This document shows positions 7,683 through 16,422 of a stretch of DNA of 64,000 nucleotides, piece by piece. Below the pieces are notes generated by a model. The model ran no database searches, had not been told where the DNA came from, and saw nothing but the letters and a program-made list of their open reading frames with translations. The translations under genes and the position numbers were made by a program. The stretch's first letter is position 1, and every line of letters starts with the position of its first letter. The DNA comes from Lachnospiraceae bacterium (lineage in GTDB: Bacteria > Bacillota > Clostridia > Lachnospirales > Lachnospiraceae), in the NCBI GenBank assembly GCA_015057025.1, contig SVFD01000003.1, forward strand, positions 1 to 64,000, read 5' to 3'.

Positions 7683-8966
7683 ATGGAAAGAGATAAGTTA
7701 ACCGGATTGCTTTTGTTTAACGATTTTTTAAAGGAAGCATCTGACAAACTTGCAGAATGTAATGAGAAGGATACTATGTTGGTAATATCTACGGATATTA
7801 CTAAATTTAAGTATATTAACCGTTTATACGGATATGAAGCCGGTGACCGATTAATTCAACAATTGGCAGAAATATGTGTGATGCAGGATGGATATATAGT
7901 TGCCTGCCGTCCTTATTCCGATCATATTGTCAGCTTGTTTAATATTGGTCAATTGACATGGGAAGAATTTGAGGAAAAGCTTAAAACGATTCAGGATGAT
8001 TTTGTAGCACAGCATAAAACAGAGTTTCCGAAAGCATCTTTGCATTTAAATACCGGTGTACATGTTATCGAAAGCAAATATGAAAATATTGCCTCGGCAA
8101 TTGATAAGGCCAACGTGGCACGCCGAAGTGTGAAAGGTAACTATAATGTTCCTTGTGCACGATATAATCAGAAAATTGAAGAAACCAAAGAGGGAGATGC
8201 TAAGATTATTCCTATTTTTGATAAGGCGTTGGAAGATAAAACAATTTTAGTATATTTTCAACCTAAAGTCAGTGTCAGTGAAAATGCAGTGGTAGGAGCG
8301 GAAGCACTCACCCGATTAAGAGATGATGACGGAAGTATCATTCCGCCGGATTTGTTCATTAATGTATTGGAGAACAGCGGTAAAATATTGGAATTGGATT
8401 GGTATGTTATGCGTTATGTTTTCGGAAAAATCCGTCAGTGGCTGGATGAAGGGAAAGAGCCGAAACGCGTATCAATTAATTTAAGTAAATTGCACTTTTA
8501 TTATGATAATTTAGTGACAGATATCATTAAGGAGTTTGATTCTTACAATATTTCACCGGAATATGTAGAATTTGAAGTTACGGAGTCTGTTTTCTTTGAA
8601 GAAGCACAGCTAATCATCAATAAGATTGAGAAACTCCGCGAACGTGGTTTTCGTGTCAGCGTGGATGACTTCGGGGCAGGATATTCTTCCTTGAATTTAA
8701 TAGGTATTTTACCGGTTGATATTATTAAGTTGGACAAGGGCTTTATAAAAAATAGTCTTGGTAATAAAAAAGGTAAAAATATTATCAAGGGATTGATTTC
8801 TATTTTGAATGAAATTGATATGGAGATTGTTTGTGAAGGCATTGAAACCAAAGAAGAAGAAAAAATTGTCTATGAATTCGGATGTGATTCCATGCAAGGA
8901 TTTTTGTATGATAAGCCAATACCGGTAGAAGATTTTGAGAAGAAGTATGTTTTAAAAACTGTATAA
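7683..8966 (+). CDS. EAL-domain c-di-GMP phosphodiesterase with degenerate GGDEF domain
   Basis: A 427-residue cytoplasmic protein. Residues ~1-155 have a GGDEF fold (DKLTGLLLFNDFL at the start), but the active-site loop reads RPYSDH in place of GGDEF, so it should not synthesise c-di-GMP. Residues ~175-427 are an EAL domain with intact-looking motifs: GAEALTRL, DDFGAGYSSL, KLDKGFI and CEGIET. The predicted activity is hydrolysis of c-di-GMP to pGpG, with the GGDEF part possibly binding GTP. The start is ATG 7683 with GGAGG 5 bases upstream; TTG 7614 would add 23 unlikely residues. No membrane segment or sensor domain is present. Confidence 0.87.
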   Translation: MERDKLTGLLLFNDFLKEASDKLAECNEKDTMLVISTDITKFKYINRLYGYEAGDRLIQQLAEICVMQDGYIVACRPYSDHIVSLFNIGQLTWEEFEEKLKTIQDDFVAQHKTEFPKASLHLNTGVHVIESKYENIASAIDKANVARRSVKGNYNVPCARYNQKIEETKEGDAKIIPIFDKALEDKTILVYFQPKVSVSENAVVGAEALTRLRDDDGSIIPPDLFINVLENSGKILELDWYVMRYVFGKIRQWLDEGKEPKRVSINLSKLHFYYDNLVTDIIKEFDSYNISPEYVEFEVTESVFFEEAQLIINKIEKLRERGFRVSVDDFGAGYSSLNLIGILPVDIIKLDKGFIKNSLGNKKGKNIIKGLISILNEIDMEIVCEGIETKEEEKIVYEFGCDSMQGFLYDKPIPVEDFEKKYVLKTV

Positions 8967-8994
8967 AAATCAGATAATTCATTAAAGAGTTAGT

Positions 8995-9037
8995 AACACC
9001 TTCAGATGTAAAACAACATTTGAAGGTGTTCTTTTTT
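8995..9037 (+). terminator. intrinsic terminator after the EAL gene
   Basis: AACACCTTCAGAT (8995-9007) pairs with ATTTGAAGGTGTT (9018-9030), followed by CTTTTTTG. The U-tract also forms the start of a possible promoter for the amidase gene. Confidence 0.85.
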
Positions 9038-9064
9038 GTTTCTTTTTACAGTAAGCGGCATAAT
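9036..9064 (+). promoter_or_regulatory. possible promoter of the amidase gene
   Basis: TTGTTT (9036-9041) and CATAAT (9059-9064) are spaced by 17 bases and lie about 30 bases before the start codon. Both hexamers are imperfect. Confidence 0.4.
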
Positions 9065-9093
9065 ATAAAAGTAAAGAACAATAGGAGAATGCT

Positions 9094-9648
9094 ATGGCAG
9101 AGACCATTATTTTGGATGCCGGACACGGTGGAGCCAATCCGGGCGCGGTTTATGGAGGCAGAAGAGAAAAGGACGATGCACTGGCTTTGACTCTGGCAGT
9201 GGGAGAAATACTGGAAGATAAAGGGTTTAATGTGTATTATACCAGAACGGATGATGTGTACGAATCACCTTACCAAAAAGCGCAGGAAGGAAATACTCTT
9301 GGCGGTGATTTTTTTGTATCCATACATCGAAATTCCAGTGTTTATCCCAATCAGTATTCCGGTGTGGAAAGCCTGATATATAATTTTCAAAGTCCTGCTT
9401 ATGAAATGGCAGTTAATATTAATCGGGAGTTGGAGCGTGTGGGCTTTATTAATTTAGGTGTAAATGAAAGACCGAATTTAGTTGTATTAAATCGGACGCA
9501 AATGCCGGCGGTTCTTGTAGAAGTAGGATTTATTAATACAGAGAATGATAATGCATTGTTTGATGCGAGATTTCAGGAAATTGCATGGGCAATTGCACAG
9601 GGAATCGTAAGAACCTTTTATCCGGGTTGGGATATTTATCCGATTTAA
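9094..9648 (+). CDS. N-acetylmuramoyl-L-alanine amidase (Amidase_3)
   Basis: A 184-residue zinc amidase that cuts the bond between MurNAc and the stem peptide. Motifs are IILDAGHGG (zinc His), an early Glu in RREKDDA, SIHRNSS (second zinc His) and VEVGFIN with the catalytic Glu near the C-terminus. No signal peptide, membrane segment or cell-wall-binding repeat is visible, so it is a bare catalytic domain like the cytosolically made CwlC type. It would act either after mother-cell or cell lysis, or be exported by an unknown route. ATG 9094 has AGGAG upstream. It faces the GH9 gene, with a shared terminator between them. Confidence 0.9.
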   Translation: MAETIILDAGHGGANPGAVYGGRREKDDALALTLAVGEILEDKGFNVYYTRTDDVYESPYQKAQEGNTLGGDFFVSIHRNSSVYPNQYSGVESLIYNFQSPAYEMAVNINRELERVGFINLGVNERPNLVVLNRTQMPAVLVEVGFINTENDNALFDARFQEIAWAIAQGIVRTFYPGWDIYPI

Positions 9649-9661
9649 AAAGACGATAATA

Positions 9662-9714
9662 TTTACTTTGTATAGCGAAACAAAGTAAAAGCGCCGCATT
9701 GGTCATACGGCGCT
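9662..9714. terminator. double hairpin between convergent genes
   Basis: Two adjacent stems occur here: TTTACTTTG/CAAAGTAAA (9662-9670, 9681-9689) and AGCGCCG/CGGCGCT (9690-9696, 9708-9714). The region lies between the stop codons of the amidase (+) and GH9 (-) genes and probably ends both transcripts. U-runs on either side are weak. Confidence 0.6.
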
Positions 9715-9738
9715 CTACATACATTTCTTTTTATTCTG

Positions 9739-11988
9739 TTATTTTGCTTTTGCAAGCAAATAAATCAAAGGTGAATTCCAGTAAATTGTAATTTCGTTGG
9801 TAGAGAAGCAACTGTCATTGTCTACATAGCAGGTGCCGCCAACCATGTTAGATAAAACAGCTCTTGCATAAGGGTCGTCAGCATTGGTGTTAGGTCCGCC
9901 TACCAACATACCGGGCATTGTCTGGCCAAGGGCTTGTGATGGTCTGTGATGGGTATGGTCCGGTGAGAATGAACCATATCCTGTTACATAGCAATAGCCT
10001 AAGGGATTAATACCTAAGAGATAATCAAGTTGGAGTTTTGCATATTCAACGTATTCCTCATTGCCTGTCAAATCGTAGGCTATATAATAAAGCATACCTT
10101 CATTAGCAACGGTCATGTTACTTCCCCAAGGATAATTTCTGCCTAAAGATACAAAATAAGAATCTTTTTTTGCTCTTCTTATGCTTTCGTCACAAGCTGA
10201 TGTAATTGTATCAATAAATGCAGTTTTTAGTTCTTCATTAATCTGTAATGATTCGTCTGCATACAGGTAGGAGTACATACCATAATAGCCTACAGCTGCC
10301 CAACCAAGACCTCCGGTTTTATCATTGTAAAGTTCTACAGCCTTATCTAAATAGGTAGAATCTTTGGTTACAAGATACAATTCAATTGATGCCCAGAAAA
10401 ATTCATCTGAAATTGTTGCATCATTGTATTCACCGGTAACAATATCTTCAGGATTGTGGAATCCTGTCAAAGTTTCTTCGTTTTCAAGCAGGTATGCATA
10501 GGCTTCTTTGGACGCATCCAGGCATTGTTTTGCAAATGTAGCATCGTATTCTTTGTAGATACTGTATGCATGCGCCATAACCGCGGCAAAATCAGCGGTT
10601 GCAGTAGCTGAAATGGGAGAAACAAGTAAAGGCTCTGTTTCGGCTGTAGCTTCAACGGTTTCAGGGAAGTTTGCACAGGTTACTTTGTGGTATACGCCGC
10701 CATTTTCGGCTTGCATTTTAAACATCCAGTCAAGTTCATATTTTGCTTCATCCAATAAATCGGGAATACCGTTTCCGCTTTCGGGAATATCTAAATTATC
10801 ACTTCTTGCACCTTCGCTGCTTTCATAAGTCATAAATAAGTCCATGACGGTTTTGGCACCGGGTACAACATAACGGCCGTAGTCTCCGGCGTCATGCCAA
10901 CCACCGGTTACGTCAATTACCGTATCAGTGCCGTAAATGGTCGTTTCCTGCATATGGCATGCGACATGAGCAAAATCACCGGCTAAGTCAGAGTCTAAGT
11001 CACAGCCGCAACGCTGTAAATAGAGCATACGGACAACGTCTTTGTAAATATCATCATAAATATTATCACCGATGGTAAAGGTATAAGATTCACCAATACC
11101 ATTTACATTAATAATGTAAGTACCGGGGGTGGTGAAATCGGAAAAATCACCTGTACGTTGAGAACCGTCGCCGGATTTGGAATTGGTATATTCGGAATTA
11201 AAGGTACCTGTGTACACAACTTCTTTGGTATCTGCGTCCAAGATTTCAAATTCAGTAATGTCGGAGACATATTTTGTTACAAATAATTTCGTATCATCCG
11301 GTTTATAGCCTAACTGATTCACTTTTACGGAGATAGGAGTAGGTAATGCTTCCACGGCAATGGCATTGGAATCATCCTTAATCGTTAATACAAAATTATC
11401 CAAATAAACTTTATGGGCAGTCTGCGGATCAAAATTTTCCTGAAAACCTAAGTTGAAGCAAAGTCTTGGAGCAGGATCACTGGCTTCAGACATGGTAAAT
11501 TCTGCTGTTACGGTCTGCTTAGTTGTTGTTATTGTGGTGTTTTCTTCGTAATATGCGTGATAGTCACCGCCGTTAATTTGGAAACGCCATTGATAATCAC
11601 GTTCAATATCGGAATAGATATCAAAAGAAACTGCATAAACACAATTTTCATTTAATTGAAAACCGTCGCGGAAAATCTGGACTGCATAATCCAGTTTGCC
11701 GGCATTCGTAATATCAATAACCAGCTCACCGTTTTCTGCATAAAGTTCAAAATCACCACCGTTTGAATAGGTTCCCCATTCTCCGGGAGTATTATCATCA
11801 AAAGTATCTGCAAATACATTGTTTTCACTACTTAAGGAACTGTCAGAATTATTTCCGGAAGCATCTGCGATTGTTGAAGCATCTGTTTCGGAAGAAATCT
11901 CTCCTGCATCTGCAGATTGATTACAGGCAATCATGGAGAATGCCATAATTACTACAAGTAGGAGAGAAATTAGTTTTTTTGATTGCAT
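9739..11988 (-). CDS. lipoprotein GH9 endoglucanase (cellulase)
   Basis: A 749-residue secreted glycoside hydrolase. A lipoprotein signal peptide (LLLVVIMAFSMIAC, lipidated C22) is followed by a Ser/Asp-rich linker to about 55. Next come a carbohydrate-binding-like beta-sandwich (about 57-205), the N-terminal Ig-like domain of GH9 enzymes (about 217-308), and a GH9 catalytic domain to the end. The catalytic region contains GGWHDAGDYGRY (D366/D369 nucleophile pair), HHRPS and STNEITIYWNSP, with E732 as the likely acid. It should cleave cellulose or mixed glucans at the cell surface. The start is ATG 11988: AAAGGAGG lies 10 bases upstream and the signal peptide begins there; the longer upstream frame to 12231 overlaps the divergent promoter and is not credible. 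Confidence 0.93.
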   Translation of the reverse strand: MQSKKLISLLLVVIMAFSMIACNQSADAGEISSETDASTIADASGNNSDSSLSSENNVFADTFDDNTPGEWGTYSNGGDFELYAENGELVIDITNAGKLDYAVQIFRDGFQLNENCVYAVSFDIYSDIERDYQWRFQINGGDYHAYYEENTTITTTKQTVTAEFTMSEASDPAPRLCFNLGFQENFDPQTAHKVYLDNFVLTIKDDSNAIAVEALPTPISVKVNQLGYKPDDTKLFVTKYVSDITEFEILDADTKEVVYTGTFNSEYTNSKSGDGSQRTGDFSDFTTPGTYIINVNGIGESYTFTIGDNIYDDIYKDVVRMLYLQRCGCDLDSDLAGDFAHVACHMQETTIYGTDTVIDVTGGWHDAGDYGRYVVPGAKTVMDLFMTYESSEGARSDNLDIPESGNGIPDLLDEAKYELDWMFKMQAENGGVYHKVTCANFPETVEATAETEPLLVSPISATATADFAAVMAHAYSIYKEYDATFAKQCLDASKEAYAYLLENEETLTGFHNPEDIVTGEYNDATISDEFFWASIELYLVTKDSTYLDKAVELYNDKTGGLGWAAVGYYGMYSYLYADESLQINEELKTAFIDTITSACDESIRRAKKDSYFVSLGRNYPWGSNMTVANEGMLYYIAYDLTGNEEYVEYAKLQLDYLLGINPLGYCYVTGYGSFSPDHTHHRPSQALGQTMPGMLVGGPNTNADDPYARAVLSNMVGGTCYVDNDSCFSTNEITIYWNSPLIYLLAKAK

Positions 11989-12018
11989 AAAAGTGCAACC
12001 TCCTTTCAGAGTAAATAT

Positions 12019-12024
12019 ATTATA
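12019..12024 (-). promoter_or_regulatory. -10 element of the GH9 promoter (candidate)
   Basis: On the - strand this reads TATAAT, 31 bases upstream of the GH9 start codon. The -35 region at 17 bases is poor (GTAAAG), so an activator or alternative site may be needed. The LexA-type box lies inside the spacer. Confidence 0.4.
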
Positions 12025-12030
12025 AATTAC

Positions 12031-12042
12031 GAACGTTTGTTC
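12031..12042. promoter_or_regulatory. LexA (SOS) box candidate
   Basis: GAACGTTTGTTC matches the Gram-positive LexA/DinR half-sites GAAC-N4-GTTC exactly, with a C before it as in the consensus. It directly abuts the -35 hexamer of the YhaO/YhaN promoter and lies within the spacer of the candidate divergent GH9 promoter. DNA-repair nuclease genes are natural LexA targets. Confidence 0.7.
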
Positions 12043-12071
12043 TTTACACTTTTTTAGTAATATGCTAAAAT
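12043..12071 (+). promoter_or_regulatory. promoter of the yhaO-yhaN-like operon
   Basis: TTTACA (12043-12048) and TAAAAT (12066-12071) are spaced by 17 bases, with TG at 12063-12064 giving an extended -10. This predicts a leader of about 50 bases. Confidence 0.7.
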
Positions 12072-12130
12072 GATTGCAAAGTACATTATATAATATTTTA
12101 CAATAGATATGAAAAAAAGGAAATAGGAAA

Positions 12131-13207
12131 ATGAAGTTTATACATTGTGCTGACCTGCATTTAGATTCGAAATTAGAAAGTAATATCGGTAAAGAGAAGG
12201 CAAAAGAGAGAAGAAATGAGATTTTGCTCACTTTTGAGAGAATTGTTCACTTTGCTGCAGAGGAAGAAGTGTCGGCAATTTTAATAGCAGGTGATCTTTT
12301 TGATACGAAGAATATTGCAGCGAAAGCGAGAAATCTTGTATGGGATTTAATTACGAGTCATCCGCAGATTGATTTTTTATATTTAAAAGGTAACCATGAT
12401 TGGAAGACTAATTTTTTAGACGGTAGAGAAATACCGGTGAATTTTAAAGGTTTTGGATTGGATTGGCAGGAGTATCAATATGGAGACGTTTCGATTTTCG
12501 GTAAAGAAACCATGGAAGATGATGCTAATTATGCTTCACTGATTACGGAGCCTTCCCGTGTAAATATTGTAATGCTTCACGGACAGGAAGTACGTAGCAA
12601 TATAAAAGATGATGCCGGTTTGATTGCTTTGCCGGCGTTACGTAACCGCAATATTGATTATCTTGCTTTGGGACATATTCATACATATAAGAAAGAAACG
12701 TTGGACGAGAGAGGCATTTATTGTTACAGCGGATGTCCGGAAGGGCGTGGCTTTGATGAATGCGGAGAGAAGGGTATTGTTCTTATAGAGGTAAAAGAAG
12801 GTAAGGTTTCGGAGCATTTTGTGCCTATGGCTACCCGTACATTGCATGAAGTAAAAGTGGATATTACTGGGCAAGAGACTGCTACTGACATTTTGCGAGC
12901 GGTGGATAAAGCAGTTGCTTATATTCCGGCAAAAGATATGGTGAAGGTTGTTTTAACCGGATATTATACTGTAGATGCGGAGAAGGATTTTAATTATTTT
13001 AATCAGGCAATGGAAGGCCGGTTTTATTTTCTTAAATGGAAGGATAGTTCACGCTTATCTATTGATTATAGGGAATATGAGAATATGGTTTCGTTAAAAG
13101 GAGAGTTTGTGAGAACGGTAATGAATGGCAAGGAAACTGAGGAAGAGAAGGAACAGATGATTTTACTGGGAATTCGTGCCTTGTCAGGGGAGGATTTGGA
13201 AGTATGA
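12131..13207 (+). CDS. YhaO/SbcD-like metallophosphoesterase (DNA repair exonuclease)
   Basis: A 358-residue calcineurin-like phosphoesterase. Metal ligands are seen in HCADLHLDS, AGDLFD, KGNHDW, MLHGQE and LGHIHTYK. The order and spacing match the Mre11/SbcD family, and the length and C-terminal capping domain fit Bacillus YhaO rather than classical SbcD. It should act as the nuclease subunit with the ATPase encoded next, to which it is joined by a 4-base ATGA overlap. A promoter and a LexA-type box lie upstream, so DNA-damage induction is plausible. Confidence 0.85.
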   Translation: MKFIHCADLHLDSKLESNIGKEKAKERRNEILLTFERIVHFAAEEEVSAILIAGDLFDTKNIAAKARNLVWDLITSHPQIDFLYLKGNHDWKTNFLDGREIPVNFKGFGLDWQEYQYGDVSIFGKETMEDDANYASLITEPSRVNIVMLHGQEVRSNIKDDAGLIALPALRNRNIDYLALGHIHTYKKETLDERGIYCYSGCPEGRGFDECGEKGIVLIEVKEGKVSEHFVPMATRTLHEVKVDITGQETATDILRAVDKAVAYIPAKDMVKVVLTGYYTVDAEKDFNYFNQAMEGRFYFLKWKDSSRLSIDYREYENMVSLKGEFVRTVMNGKETEEEKEQMILLGIRALSGEDLEV

Positions 13208-15528
13208 GATTGATTTCGTGTTACATAGAGAATTTTGGCGGATTGCAGAAGTTCTCCTATGATTTTAAGCCTGGATTAAATACGATATTGGAAGAAAACG
13301 GATGGGGGAAATCTACGCTTGCAGCCTTTCTTAAGGCTATGTTTTATGGTATGGAGCGAACTACTAAGCGTAGTCTGGACGAAAACGAGCGGAAAAAGTA
13401 TGAACCGTGGAACGGCGGCGCATATGGCGGAAATCTGGTCTTCGAAGCCGAAGGCAATGAATATCGCATCGAACGTTTCTTTGGTGTGAAGGATAAAGAG
13501 GACAGTTTTATTCTTTATGATGTGGGAACGGGGTTGCAGAGCAATGTATATACGGAACGAATCGGAGAAGAATTGTTTGGTATTGACAGAGTTGCTTTTG
13601 AACAGAGTATTTTTATGAAGCAGGGAATATATACCGTTTCCATGACGGATAGCGTTGCTGCGAAGATGAGTGGGCTTATGGCAAGCGGTGATGATTTGGA
13701 TTGTTACGAGAAAGCATGTAGCCGTATTGATACTGAGATGAAAATATATAAAAAAATCGGTAATAAAGGAAGAATTCCTGAATTGACGGAGGAAATTTCG
13801 ACATTAAACAGAAAAATTGCCGATGCTAAGCAGGTTGGTGCGTCCATAGATGATTGGCGCAAACGTGAATCGGCAAGTCTTTGCACTCTGGAGAGTTATC
13901 GCACGCGAAAGAATGAATTGAAATTAAAAATAAAAAAAGCAGGAGAGCAAGCCGGATTAATAGAAAAAAGCAAGTATTATAATACACTATTAGAAGAGAA
14001 GGAGAGACTGGGACATAATCTTGAACAGTTAGGCTTCTATTTTAGGAACGGGATTCCGGGAGAAGAAGAACTGGAAGAATATCGTAATAAACTGTTTCTG
14101 TATAAAAAAGAAGATGATGAATTTATTACTGAAAAAAATATTTTCCGCTATCCGCACATGGCAGAACTTCTGAAAGACAATCCGATGACGGAAGAAGAAT
14201 TGGATGCCTGTGAGCAACGATGGGATTCCGTTCGGGATAAAGAGATTCTTTTGGAAAAAACAGAATTGCAGATTCAGACAATACAAATCCGCGAAGAGGA
14301 AAAAGCAAGATATTTACAGGAAAAGCAGGAAGGATTTCTTGTGAAGCAGAAAATATATTTTATATTAGCGGCTCTTTTATTAATTGCAGCAATTGTGTTG
14401 TATGCAGTTGTAGGAAAAGTTTATGCCCTGATTTGTTTTGTTTTGGCACTGTCTATGGCTGTTTTAGGGACTGTATATATGTTTCGAAAGAAGAAAATTA
14501 CAGGTGAACAAGATATCGAAAATAGCGAACTTGTCCAATTGCAAAGCGAAAGAGAAGAAGTGGTAAAGGCTATTGATAATATGAAAAAAGCAGTGCGCAC
14601 GTATCTGCATGCTTTTTCGCCTGCTTTGGAAGAAGATGTTCCTTCCTGTATTAATAAACTTCGTATTACTATATTGGAGATGAAGGCTGAGGAAGAGAAA
14701 AGTTTGCAGCAGAAATTGCAAAAAGAAAAAAAACGTCATGAAAAAGAAATATTACGTGAGGACTTAATATTGTTTTTGCGAAAGTTTTATCAGGATATAG
14801 GGGAGGTTAAAGAGTTTCTTTTTAAAGAAATAGAGCAAAAGAGAAATGAATATATAAATACTGAAAGGCAGTACCAGCATAAATGCAATCAAATTAGGGA
14901 AACGGATAAAGTTGATAATATACCGGAAGAAGAAAAGCTTTCTGTGGAAGTTTTGCAGGAGGAAGAAATGGTATTAGACCAAAATATAGCAGAACAGGAA
15001 AAGCATTTACGTCAGATACAACAAACAATCACGCAATATTCGCAAGTGATGGAAGAGTGCGAGAAATGGGAAATGGAGAAGCAGGATTTGGAGGAACTGC
15101 TGACAGAATACAATGTTAAATATAAGTTACTGGAGAAAACTTTAAAATATTTAAAAACTGCACAGACGGAGTTCTCTTCAAGATATCTTAAAAAAATCAA
15201 TCAAAGTTTTAACGGATATGCAAACCTGTTTCGAGATAATGTCTTTGAGCAATCTTCTTTGGATGTTAAACTTGCAGTAAAAGCAGATGAAAACGGAGTG
15301 AAACGGGATATTGGCTATTATAGTAAAGGTATGAGAGAAACATTGGAGTTGTGTACCAGATTGGCATTGATAGATGCGTTGTTTGAGAAGGAGCAGCCGT
15401 TTGTTGTTTTAGATGATCCTTTTGTAAATTTGGATGAAAAATCACTTATGGGAGCAAAAAAAGTATTAATGAAACTTGCCGAACAATATCAGTTGATTTA
15501 TTTCACCTGTCACCCTTCCAGACACTAA
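13204..15528 (+). CDS. YhaN/SbcC-like AAA ATPase with central membrane hairpin
   Basis: A 774-residue Rad50/SbcC-type ATPase. The N-terminal ABC half contains ISCYIENFGGLQKFSYDF and a Walker A of the form ENGWGKST. Long coiled coils follow. Around residues 380-425 are two adjacent hydrophobic segments, and there is no CxxC zinc hook. The C-terminal half has the signature YYSKGMRETLEL and Walker B VVLDDPFVNLDE. The membrane-inserted coiled-coil tip and missing hook are what is seen in YhaN-type proteins, implying a membrane-tethered repair complex with the preceding nuclease. The start overlaps the upstream stop by 4 bases. Confidence 0.85.
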   Translation: MRLISCYIENFGGLQKFSYDFKPGLNTILEENGWGKSTLAAFLKAMFYGMERTTKRSLDENERKKYEPWNGGAYGGNLVFEAEGNEYRIERFFGVKDKEDSFILYDVGTGLQSNVYTERIGEELFGIDRVAFEQSIFMKQGIYTVSMTDSVAAKMSGLMASGDDLDCYEKACSRIDTEMKIYKKIGNKGRIPELTEEISTLNRKIADAKQVGASIDDWRKRESASLCTLESYRTRKNELKLKIKKAGEQAGLIEKSKYYNTLLEEKERLGHNLEQLGFYFRNGIPGEEELEEYRNKLFLYKKEDDEFITEKNIFRYPHMAELLKDNPMTEEELDACEQRWDSVRDKEILLEKTELQIQTIQIREEEKARYLQEKQEGFLVKQKIYFILAALLLIAAIVLYAVVGKVYALICFVLALSMAVLGTVYMFRKKKITGEQDIENSELVQLQSEREEVVKAIDNMKKAVRTYLHAFSPALEEDVPSCINKLRITILEMKAEEEKSLQQKLQKEKKRHEKEILREDLILFLRKFYQDIGEVKEFLFKEIEQKRNEYINTERQYQHKCNQIRETDKVDNIPEEEKLSVEVLQEEEMVLDQNIAEQEKHLRQIQQTITQYSQVMEECEKWEMEKQDLEELLTEYNVKYKLLEKTLKYLKTAQTEFSSRYLKKINQSFNGYANLFRDNVFEQSSLDVKLAVKADENGVKRDIGYYSKGMRETLELCTRLALIDALFEKEQPFVVLDDPFVNLDEKSLMGAKKVLMKLAEQYQLIYFTCHPSRH

Positions 15529-15546
15529 GGAATTATACGTGTAGGC

Positions 15547-15575
15547 TTGACTTTTTATGCATTCAATTCTAAAAT
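15547..15575 (+). promoter_or_regulatory. promoter of the sirtuin-like gene
   Basis: TTGACT (15547-15552) and TAAAAT (15570-15575) have a 17-base spacer, about 35 bases before the start codon. Confidence 0.7.
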
Positions 15576-15609
15576 AAAAGTACAAATCATCTATTAGGGG
15601 TGGATGCAT

Positions 15610-16359
15610 ATGAAAAATTTACAAGAAGCGGTAGTAGGGCATGTCAAAACTATGCTTTCACAGGCGAATAATATTGTTTGTGTAACCGGACTGGGAACGG
15701 TTGTTGAAAGCGGTGGAGTAGATATTTGGTCAGGGGATAATCTTTATCGCATTGAGAAAGAGTATGGTGACAGTCCGGAGGAAATGTTGTCTGCCGGAGT
15801 TTATGCCACAAAAAAAGAGAGATATTATAAGTTCTACAAGAAGGAAGTAATTAGTACTCTTCCTGTGCCCAGTGAGACGTTTGCGGCATTAAAAAAGTTG
15901 CAGGATTTGGGGAAATTGCGGGCTACCATAAGTATGAATATTTACGGATTGGAATATAGAAGCGGTCTGAGAAATGTAATAGAATTTCAAGGCACAATTT
16001 ATTCTAATTATTGTCCTATGTGTAAGAAGAACTTCCCATTGGATTACATTACGGGTGCGCCCGGAGTTCCTGTGTGTGATGATTGTAAAGTGGCTTTGCG
16101 TCCGGGGCTTCGTTTGTTTGGAGAAAGCGTTCGAAATGACAGAATGACAGAGGCTGCAGTTGCATGTGCTAACGCAGATTTGGTATTGGTATTAGGAGCA
16201 AATCTTTATGGTTCCAAGGTGAGATATTCTACAGGCCATTATACCGGTAATAAATTAATTCTGATTAATGAAGAAGAACATTTTACAGATCGATATGCTG
16301 ATTATGTAATACATGGTAAATGTAAAGATATTTTACCGATGTTAGTAGAAGATTTATGA
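15610..16359 (+). CDS. divergent Sir2 (sirtuin) family protein
   Basis: A 249-residue Rossmann-fold protein of the Sir2 superfamily. It has the four zinc-binding cysteines (C135, C138, C156, C159), the RPGLRLFGE stretch and VLGANLYGSKV. The NAD loop is altered (VTGLGTVVESGG for GAGIS…SGIP), and the catalytic region reads SMNIYGLE and EFQG where active deacylases have QNIDGLH and ELHG. The catalytic His is therefore Gln (Q127). It may bind NAD or ADP-ribose without normal deacetylase activity. The start is ATG 15610, 6 bases after GGGGTGG; ATG 15604 directly abuts that site. A promoter and a terminator flank it, so it is monocistronic. Confidence 0.8.
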   Translation: MKNLQEAVVGHVKTMLSQANNIVCVTGLGTVVESGGVDIWSGDNLYRIEKEYGDSPEEMLSAGVYATKKERYYKFYKKEVISTLPVPSETFAALKKLQDLGKLRATISMNIYGLEYRSGLRNVIEFQGTIYSNYCPMCKKNFPLDYITGAPGVPVCDDCKVALRPGLRLFGESVRNDRMTEAAVACANADLVLVLGANLYGSKVRYSTGHYTGNKLILINEEEHFTDRYADYVIHGKCKDILPMLVEDL

Positions 16360-16369
16360 AAATAAAATG

Positions 16370-16398
16370 AGCCTTGCCGGCAGGTAAGGCTTATTTTT
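16370..16398 (+). terminator. intrinsic terminator after the sirtuin-like gene
   Basis: AGCCTTGCC (16370-16378) pairs with GGTAAGGCT (16383-16391), followed by TATTTTT. Confidence 0.82.
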
Positions 16399-16422
16399 AA
16401 GTATGCGGAAGGAGAATTGATA

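Noticed and set aside
11989-12231. Upstream extension of the GH9 frame on the - strand (81 more residues)
   Set aside because: It runs through the divergent promoter and LexA-type box, and the real signal peptide and ribosome binding site begin at 11988.
14341-14480. Possible Rad50-type zinc hook in the SbcC-like ATPase
   Set aside because: There is no CxxC at the coiled-coil tip; two hydrophobic segments stand there instead, as in YhaN.
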